A DNA stretch of 64,000 bases from NCBI RefSeq assembly GCF_024166365.1, contig NC_064823.1:20950924-21014923 (forward strand). Direction: 5' to 3'. This document shows positions 57,570 to 64,000 of this stretch, piece after piece (positions within the stretch are counted from its first letter, which is position 1; each line of letters begins with the position of its first letter). The DNA comes from Elephas maximus indicus. Lineage: Eukaryota > Chordata > Mammalia > Proboscidea > Elephantidae. Under the pieces are notes generated by a model, which saw only the letters and a list, made by a program, of their open reading frames with translations, ran no database searches and was not told the DNA's origin. Made by a program: the position numbers and the translations under genes.

Positions 57570-58768
57570 ATTTTAAATAAATATTTTAATTCTATTGTTG
57601 GCATTTACAAGTAGAAAGCATACAATATGTTACAAATACCAAAATGTGAAAAATATGAATGTTACATAAGTAACAAATGTAAAAAAAGTATTTTCTTACC
57701 TTCCCGGAAAGTAAGAAAACTATTCAGCATAGGAAAATACCAGTATCAAAAGCACAGTTTAGGTGTAAAAAAAAAAAAAAAAAAGTTTTTACACAGTATT
57801 AAAAAAAGGATCTACAAAATGACAGGAAGTAATGAAGTGTTGAAATTTGAATTTGTATAAATTATAAAAACTCGGTATGTAGGGTGAATGTTAAGTGGTT
57901 GAAAAATAAGTCCAATCATAGGCTTTCTTTAAGTCAATTTTTTAAAATTTTAAAAGCATAAAACTTTTTTTTTTTCAATAAATAACTTGTAAAAGTGTCT
58001 CTTAGAAGCGCGGCTGAGAGTATCATTCCACAGTTAAGAAGGTGGCGGTGTCCTGGGGACAACATCCAATCATTTTGTTCTTGGTGAAAAGCCTGATAGA
58101 AGTTAGAAGATGATAATCATTTACAAAGAGATTCAGAAGTTTCAACACAATTCTGTAAGAAAGTCCTAAAGTGCTACACAAAATGACTTAACTTTAGTAC
58201 CCACTGTCATCTCCAACTTACTCAAATACTCAAACATTTCTGAGCAACATCAAATGTGGAAACTATAGTTCTGAAACATGTTAATACTGCTTAGTCTTTC
58301 ACTCACAGATAGGAGGGCTCTTTTCTATGATTATTTTACATTTTACAAGAACTAGTTAAACCTCAGGGATCTTGCAATGCAAAATATAATAACAATAATG
58401 ATACAATGGAAACAATACACATACCTCACTGGGAAAACACAAGCTCATTTCTGCAATGGTAACGGTATTAATTTTAAAAGTCACAAATCAAACACTGGTA
58501 AATAAGAAAAAAACTTCAAATGCTGCATGCCACATAGCTAATTACAAAATACAAAGCATGCAGGAAAACAAACTGAACCAAGCATATTTAAATTAAGAGT
58601 TGTTTTGAGTCTGTTTCAGCAGCATTGTGGTTATTATTTTTTAAAGGTTTTCCTCAACCACCAGTCCATACTGGCCTGTTTATCAAACACGACCCAACCT
58701 CGTCGGCAGGCTTAAAATGGTTTGAGTACTTCTTCTTCTTATATTCTTATAATGCCAGTACAACAAGT
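57570..58768 (-). other. FAT4: FAT4 3' untranslated region (predicted)
   Basis: Runs from the stop codon leftwards to just past the ATTAAA at 57585. It is AT-rich, repeat-free and has a long T-run on the gene strand (complement of the A-run 57765-57784). No transposon is recognised in it, unlike the neighbouring DNA, which fits functional constraint. The end is inferred; use of the distal AATAAA would extend it to about 57250. Confidence 0.6.
57585..57590 (-). terminator. FAT4: Candidate proximal FAT4 poly(A) signal (ATTAAA)
   Basis: ATTAAA, the commonest variant hexamer, about 1.18 kb past the stop codon. A TGT-containing stretch follows within 40 bases. Confidence 0.5.
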
Positions 58769-60633
58769 TCACACATATTGTTCCGCTTCCCCGTCTTTGG
58801 GGACCGTCTTAGTTGTTCCACTTTTGCCTTCTTCATTTGCTGCTGCTTTTTCTGGCAGAGATGCCAAATCTTTAAAAACATCCACATAATGGCCAAAGCC
58901 AGGGCCCCAGTTCAAAAGGTTGTCCCAGTTGAAGTTCCCTGCTTGCTGCCCAAGCTTCAAGGGCAGTGTGTTGTCAGCAACCCCCGGTGCTGCTGCCTGT
59001 GTGCCCACAGGTCCTCCCTCTGCCCTGCGGCCATGGTACCTTCTAGGCTTCAATCTGGCCCCATAATTATCTTCATCATCTGCATCAGACTCATTGACTT
59101 GAGATAATTTGGGCATCCTGGAAGTATATACCATTGGCTTTTCCCTGTCATATTCCATTTCTGAGCAAGTAAATGACTCATGGGAGTCACTATCAGAAGA
59201 AGACTCTGGAGCTGGAATGCCATCTGCTGGGTTCCTTGTCCTGGACAGTGGCCTTCTGCAGTCTTCCTCTGAAGAAGACCTTCCGTGGTCTGCACTGCAG
59301 ATACTTGGGTTTCTAGGGCGAGGGGTGTTCAGCCTCTCCACCTCTTCAATGGAGAGTCCTACTGGAGGAGAAGATTCCAGAGGAATCTGTCCGATTGGCT
59401 GCTTTAGGCGACTCCCTGGTCTAGAACTATGTGATGCCATGGCCTGAGGACTCTTGCTTCTCCTTCCCAGCCGCGTGGCATAGTTGAAAATGCCAGGCTG
59501 GCAGGCATCACCATGCATTTCCAATGTATTCCCATCCCTCATGGGAAGATGTAATTCCCTTGCTGGGCTATTCCTGTAGAAAGTAGAGGACTTGGAGAAA
59601 GGAGCTGGACTGTGTCGAGACAGAGGGTTGGGAGTAGGGCAAGCTGAGTGGCTTAGAGAGCTGGTTCTTAATCCTTGACTATATGAAGGCTGGTAAGTCA
59701 AACTGCTTGCTCCTAAGGGCATGGGGGATTGCCTTGCAAAGCCTAGGGGACTATGCCTCTGGATAGAAAATTTAGGTGTGTGGCTGCGAAACTGCTTGTA
59801 GTGTTGGATGATGTCAGCATCTGAAGGGGCGATGCTGCTGGCATTGTCGATATCATAGTGCTCTATCTCTTGCTCCATTGAAGCCAGAGGGGCACTTGGT
59901 ATGGTTTCTGAGTTGTGGGGAATGTCAGTCTCATCATAGATAAGGTAAGGGTTTTCTCTTTCAATGATATCCGGTTTAGGGTTTCCTTCAGGCTGTTTCC
60001 TCACAGTCATGTCATCTCCATAGGGTGGAATATTGTCTGGATCATCAAAAGCAACGTTCTCACTTCCCTTTTTCTTCTTCTCCTTTGGTTTCTTCTCCTG
60101 CTTGGGACTTTTGGCCTTCTTCCCCCTGCACTGATTACACAGAATCAGGCTCAGGACCAGGAGGGCTAGCACCGTTGCGCAGCTGCCCACGATGGCAGGC
60201 ACAGCCCACAGAGGCAGGGAGATCTCTTCGGGGCCCTGGCTCAGAACACAGACATGCCCCCCAGGACTTCCAGCTTTGCACACCCTCCCCTGAGGGCAGA
60301 CAACGCCGAGACAGGCGACCACTGTTTCACAGGTCTGCCCTGTGTGGGACTCCGGGCAGCTACAGGTGAAGCCAGAGTGCAGGCCAGGCTCGCAGCTGCC
60401 ACCGTTCTGGCATGGGTGGGAGGCGCAATCTCCAGGAGGCACGCACTTGTAGGCATACCACTGATTAATGCACAGTAAATCGCCCCAGCAGGGGTTGCTG
60501 GCACAGATGTTTGGGCCACGACAACCAATCTTCACAGAGGGGTCCGTTTTTGAGATGGAGGCCAAGCTGTGCTTCCCACTAAAAGGGAGACTTTCTCCTC
60601 CATACATCATAGAAGCAACACAGCCATCAAAAC
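58769..60633 (-). CDS. FAT4: FAT4 last coding exon: LamG end, EGF-like, transmembrane, cytoplasmic tail
   Basis: FAT4 is a giant atypical cadherin that binds DCHS1 between cells and acts in planar cell polarity and growth control. This exon supplies 620 full codons plus a split glycine codon. From the first residue: end of the second laminin-G domain (1-36, starting FDGCVASM), EGF-like modules (about 37-69 and 69-101, e.g. CASHPCQNGGSCEPG), a juxtamembrane segment with four cysteines, one transmembrane helix (about 141-166, LWAVPAIVGSCATVLALLVL), a basic stop-transfer region (KKPKEKKKKG) and a cytoplasmic tail of about 450 residues rich in Ser/Pro, with NPYLIYDETDIPHNSE. The end EAEQYV is followed by TGA at 58769-58771. 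The acceptor CCCTGCAG lies just upstream; phase matches the donor of 62359. No frame defects: an intact gene. Confidence 0.97.
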
Positions 60634-60661
60634 CTGCAGGGAAAAACAAGAGCCAATCATC
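60634..60661 (-). promoter_or_regulatory. FAT4: FAT4 last-intron 3' splice region with second AG
   Basis: The annotated acceptor (intron ends at 60634) has pyrimidine tract CTCTTGTTTTTCCCTGCAG. A second acceptor-like site, GTTTATTTGTTCCTCAG, ends at 60661, 27 bases upstream, and its use would keep the reading frame with no stop. Similarity to an antisense L1 begins within about 18-27 bases of the exon. Confidence 0.6.
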
Positions 60662-61045
60662 TGAGGAACAAATAAACAAAATGTGGTATATCCATACAAT
60701 GGAGTATTACTCAGCCATAAAGAAGAATGACATTCTGGTGTACGCTAAGGCATGGATGAACCATGAAAACATGATGAGTGAAATAAGTCAGACACAAAAG
60801 CACAAATATTGTGTGATCCCATGAAATATCTAGAACAGGCAAAGGCGTAGAGACTAAAGTAGATTAGTGGTTAACAGGGGTAGGCTAAAGGGGAGAGTGA
60901 GGAATTATTGCTTAAGGGGTACTGAGCTTCAGTTTGGAGTGTTAAAAAACCCTTGAGAACAGATAGTGATGGTGATTGCATAACATTGTGACATTGTGAA
61001 CGTAATTAACGTCACTGAATTTTACACTAAAAATAGTCAAAATGG
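60651..61045 (+). mobile_element. Ancient L1 3' end fragment in FAT4 intron (antisense to gene)
   Basis: ATAAACAAAATGTGGTATAT, ATGGAGTATTACTCAGCCAT, GATGAACCATGAAAACATGA, TGAGTGAAATAAGTCAGAC, TAACATTGTGACATTGTGAA and CACTGAATTTTACACT reproduce the C-terminus and 3'UTR of an old eutherian L1 (L1M type). The left edge is uncertain: convincing from 60667, plausible to 60651. Confidence 0.85.
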
Positions 61046-61091
61046 CAAATTTTTATTATATATATTATATATATATATACATAAAACTTGA
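61046..61091. repeat. TA-rich simple sequence
   Basis: TATATATATTATATATATAT, after the L1 tail; a second TA/TATG tract lies at 61249-61295. Confidence 0.85.
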
Positions 61092-61247
61092 AACCAAACC
61101 CACTGCTATCGAGTCAATTCAGACTCATAGCGACCCTATAGGACAGAGTAGAACTGCCCCATAGAGTTCCCAAGGAGCAGCTGGTGGATTCCAACTGCTG
61201 ACCTTTTGGTTAGCAGCTGAGCTCTTAACCACTGCACCACCGGGGCT
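61092..61247 (-). mobile_element. AfroSINE in FAT4 intron
   Basis: Antisense on the plus strand, hence sense with respect to FAT4. Runs ACCAAACCCACTGCTATCG to CACTGCACCACCGGGGCTC, near full length. Confidence 0.95.
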
Positions 61248-61979
61248 CTCTCTCTCTCTATATGCATATGTATGCATATGCACATATATATATTTAATAA
61301 ATTTTTTAAAAAAATTTGCAGAGAGAAATGCAGCTGTAAGGAGCTGTAGGAAAAATCAAAATTTTAAAACACTAAACTGCTAGGATTTGGTGAAGAGAAG
61401 CTTCTCGATCATATCATGTGAAGTTAGAAACCACAGTCTCAGAACCACCATGCAGTTCAAAGGCAATAAATCTGTGCGTCTTAAAACTTAGCAAGATGTG
61501 TAAGATTTTCATGACAGAAACGTGGAGTGGATAGCTCAGATGCTGGTATTTCTGAAGACTTGTGAATAATTTCAACAGGCAGCATATTTTTTCTCTCTCT
61601 CTCTTTTTTAATTTATTTAAAATTTTTACTTGCTTTATTTTTGCAGCCTGTACACCAAAAATCGAATACACCAAATAATTGAATTAAATGGAAAAATAAA
61701 ACTGAAGAAGAACAACAACAAATAGGTGAGCAGCTTCAGCCATAACATTATGCATTTTCAACAGAGGTGATAACACCCCAAAGGAGGCAAACTTCAATTT
61801 TTGGCATACAAAAAATTTTAGCTATTACAATGGTCTGTGGGCCTCCAAAGGGTCACAGTATATGCACAGACACACAGCAGAGCTGTGTCATTAACATTTC
61901 ACAAGGCAGAAGTGGGGCTTTAGAAAATAAATGTCTACAAAGGCTCCGTACATATAAAAAAAAAAAAAAAAACCCAAAA

Positions 61980-62009
61980 CTCTTAAACACTATGCCACCG
62001 GGGTTTCCT
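61980..62009 (-). mobile_element. AfroSINE head scrap
   Basis: ACACTATGCCACCGGGGTTT, after an A-run: the first 30 bases of the SINE head only. Confidence 0.65.
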
Positions 62010-62024
62010 TCATAAGAGTGGTGA

Positions 62025-62105
62025 CTATTTATTAGTCCCCCATTGTATTCTCAGTGCCAACCACAGGGCTCAATGAGTATCTGTCATGTAAATGAACAAA
62101 TGAAC
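62025..62105 (+). mobile_element. L2 3' tail
   Basis: CATTGTATTCTCAGTGCCAA, CAGGGCTCAATGAGTATCTG and AAATGAACAAATGAACTAAT resemble the L2 end. Confidence 0.55.
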
Positions 62106-62358
62106 TAATAAAGTAATGAATGTATAAATAAACACCTGGATGACAAGCAAAGCATCAAAGCACTATATGGCTGAATTATGAACCCTGCAGGACAGTTGCA
62201 AGAGACTAAAGGGAGTGATGACTGACGATTTATTATAAACCACAGCAGAGAGCTATGATAATCTTAGGATATCCATAAGCGATATTATTGGAAACCCAGC
62301 TTCTTTTGAGGAACAAAATCACCTTTCCTTTGTGACTTTTTGCAACATAAGCATTTAC

Positions 62359-62620
62359 CTGTTTGAGTATCTCGATGAGCTTGATTGGGTGGAATTCCTC
62401 CAAGAGATATAGTAAGCACATCAAGGCCACCAAAATCCTGAGTCGGGTGGATGATATCTCTGTTAAATATTCTGTCAACAGACAATACCGTGGCTGTTCC
62501 ATTTTTTCCAATTAGGAAAGTATGCCAGTGACCGTCTGCAACATACACTTCAGGAATATTTCTTTCCACTTTGCCAGCGACTCCTGCATCTGATGTGAAA
62601 TGTACTTTGCCATTCTTAAT
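62359..62620 (-). CDS. FAT4: FAT4 penultimate coding exon: part of laminin-G domain 2
   Basis: 262-base exon encoding 87 codons plus the first base of a split glycine codon. It starts in phase 0 after acceptor GCTTTACAG (ends at 62621) with IKNGKVHFTSDAG and ends QAHRDTQT before donor GTAAAT at 62358. The sequence GHWHTFLIGKNGTATVLSVD is a typical laminin-G strand pattern, and DFGGLDVLTISLGGIP precedes the C-terminal cysteine half supplied by the next exon. The open frame extends past both splice sites by chance. The preceding exon is beyond 64000. Confidence 0.95.
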
Positions 62621-64000
62621 CTGTAAAGCATAGTAAACCAGCAATTAAAAAATGATACGTTTGAATAAAAATATTAATGGAGATAAAGTTTAAAATATTG
62701 ACTAAACTAAAACAAACAGATCAGCTAAGGGGTTTGGCTGTATTGGCATAGACTTACACATTTTAGGGTACATGTATCTACATTTTTATTTAATAGTTTC
62801 AATAGTTCAAGGGCTTCTTATACTTATATCTATATTTTTAAGATGCACAGAATTATTCTCCAGGACACAATTTCGATAATAATGGAGTAAATACCTATTT
62901 AAGGTAAGTGAATTCCATCTCTTCTATGATTATTAATATATTAAAGGCAATGTTGGGCGTACTTTTTTGGTCAGTTTAGTAATTGGTCCATACCAACAAA
63001 CCAAACCAAACTCACTGTCCTTGAGTTGATTCCAACTCATAGTGACACTATAGGACAGAGTAGAACCTCCCCTATAGGGTTTCCAAGGAGTGGCTGGTGG
63101 GTTTGAACTGCAAGCCTTTTGGTTAGCAGCCAAGTGCTTTAATCACTGCACCACCAGGGCTCCTTCAATTGGCCCATAGTGATCAAAAAATGTTAAAACC
63201 ACATGCAAGAAGAAAAATGAATTACTCAGCTAAAAATAAAGCAGAGTTGGAAAAATAAAGACAAAAATAAATAATTTTACCTCTCAGCTATTACACACTG
63301 GAATTTTAGGAAATTCCATACTTCTTATTTACTTACTGGAAAAATCATACTTGTTATTTATATTAGTTTTTGAGATGAAAAACTATGATGAATAATGGCA
63401 AGCTCTTAATAATTAGGTGTCTGGGCAAGCCTTCATTTTGGCTTTTACAATTTATCTGAAGGATATTTGGTTTCTTTTACTTTGCCCAGTAGAACATCGG
63501 GTAACAGGACGCCCCCACTCCAGTTTCCAGCTACAAAGTTTCCAGTATCCTGAGTAGACAACTTTAGAAAATGAAATAATTCATGAGGCAAAATGAACAT
63601 TTGGTTCAGACAGCATAATCCTGTCACTGCTGTCAGACAGAGCTGGTGCCTTGGCAGGGGGATGACGTGGCACTGTGCCTCAAAATACTGGAAAGAGGGA
63701 TGTATCAGTTAATTTTGTCACTCAGATCAAATGCTATTTCTATGTGCAATAAACATCTGATAGAACTAAAAATCCATTCATGTGTGCTATGCAGAAAATA
63801 TGTCTAATACATTTATGTACACTACTAATAGAGGGTTGTTTTATTAAAGCAATCTCTAGATAATAACATATTTCGGTCATCAAAATGAGATGGGGGAATG
63901 AACATTCTAGCTAAATGACAATGTGTTTCATCAGATGGGTAATGTCTCATGTAAAAACAGCTTCTCTTTGGTTACAGCTTTTTGAAAGAAAGCATTGAGG
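62621..64000 (-). other. FAT4: FAT4 intron upstream of the penultimate exon (partial)
   Basis: AT-rich intronic sequence running off the window. It contains one AfroSINE. The minus frame 63445-63627 has no FAT4-like motif or laminin-G pattern, so I do not call an exon here. Confidence 0.8.
62998..63163 (-). mobile_element. AfroSINE in FAT4 intron with target duplication
   Basis: Complete antisense copy, CAAACCAAACCAAACTCACT to GCACCACCAGGGCTCC, flanked by AATTGGTCCATA (62981-62992) and AATTGGCCCATA (63167-63178). Confidence 0.95.

Larger units (their letters stand above)
60634..62358 (-). other. FAT4: FAT4 last intron
   Basis: 1725-base intron between the last two coding exons, with donor CAG|GTAAAT at 62358 and acceptor CCCTGCAG at 60634 (gene strand). 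It contains an L1 3' fragment, one AfroSINE, a SINE scrap, an L2 tail, a TA-rich tract and A/T-runs. The minus frame 61414-61674 is not an exon. Confidence 0.93.

Noticed and set aside
59109-60478. Plus-strand frames over the FAT4 exon (up to 114 codons)
   Set aside because: Shadows of the FAT4 coding strand with no independent evidence.
58769-60679. Reading the whole 636-codon open frame, including MFICSSDDW..., as the protein start
   Set aside because: The first 15 codons precede the 3' splice site and are intronic/L1-like; the protein enters this exon by splicing from 62359.
63445-63720. Possible further FAT4 exon upstream
   Set aside because: An AG after pyrimidines occurs near 63690, but the translation shows no laminin-G or EGF pattern and no matching phase could be shown.

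Overview
This is vertebrate nuclear DNA, almost certainly from an afrotherian mammal and most likely an elephant-type (proboscidean/paenungulate) genome. The call rests on about twenty copies of a tRNA-derived SINE of the AfroSINE type (head with GTGGCGTAGTGGTTAAGAG-like box A and GCAGTTCGAATCCACC-like box B, body ending ATGAGTCGGAATCGACTCGA), on RTE-type LINEs sharing that 3' end, and on lineage-specific L1 and LTR families. There are no bacterial genes, operons or CRISPR arrays.

Only one protein-coding gene is supported: the 3' end of FAT4 on the minus strand, right side of the window. Its last two coding exons are at 62359-62620 (part of the second laminin-G domain) and 58769-60633 (end of laminin-G, EGF-like modules, transmembrane helix, whole cytoplasmic tail, stop). 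Both exons have consensus splice sites and matching phase. A 3'UTR runs leftwards from 58768, with candidate poly(A) signals at 57585-57590 and 57269-57274. The rest of FAT4 lies beyond 64000.

Positions 1 to about 57200 are downstream intergenic DNA dominated by nested transposons. 1-2860: RTE LINE (antisense), L1 tails, SINE. 2870-11600: an ancient plus-strand L1 interrupted by several SINEs, an internally deleted younger L1 (6423-8815), an unclassified repeat, a tRNA-Cys-like sequence and a SINE-head/RTE chimera. 11600-18055: mostly single-copy DNA with a GC-rich patch. 18056-20204: antisense RTE. 20205-20762: LTR and MER5A. 23090-29151: a minus-strand MaLR-type LTR element with both LTRs, split by an internally deleted L1 (25084-28568). 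31765-38312: a nearly complete but inactivated L1 flanked by a 14-bp target-site duplication. 38327-57200: mostly AT-rich single-copy DNA with MIR, L2, RTE, tandem LTRs, an antisense L1 tail and a DNA transposon with terminal inverted repeats.

I found no evidence of a novel multi-gene system. The observations most worth following are structural: FAT4's last 3' splice site abuts (or is partly built from) an antisense L1 fragment and has an in-frame alternative acceptor 27 bases upstream; the SINE carries segments matching both ends of the RTE LINE; two different LTRs lie head-to-tail 3 bp apart with the same 5-mer on both outer sides. Boundaries and family names come from reading and remembered consensus sequences, not from a repeat-masking run, so edges are good to roughly 5-30 bases unless a duplication or splice site fixes them.
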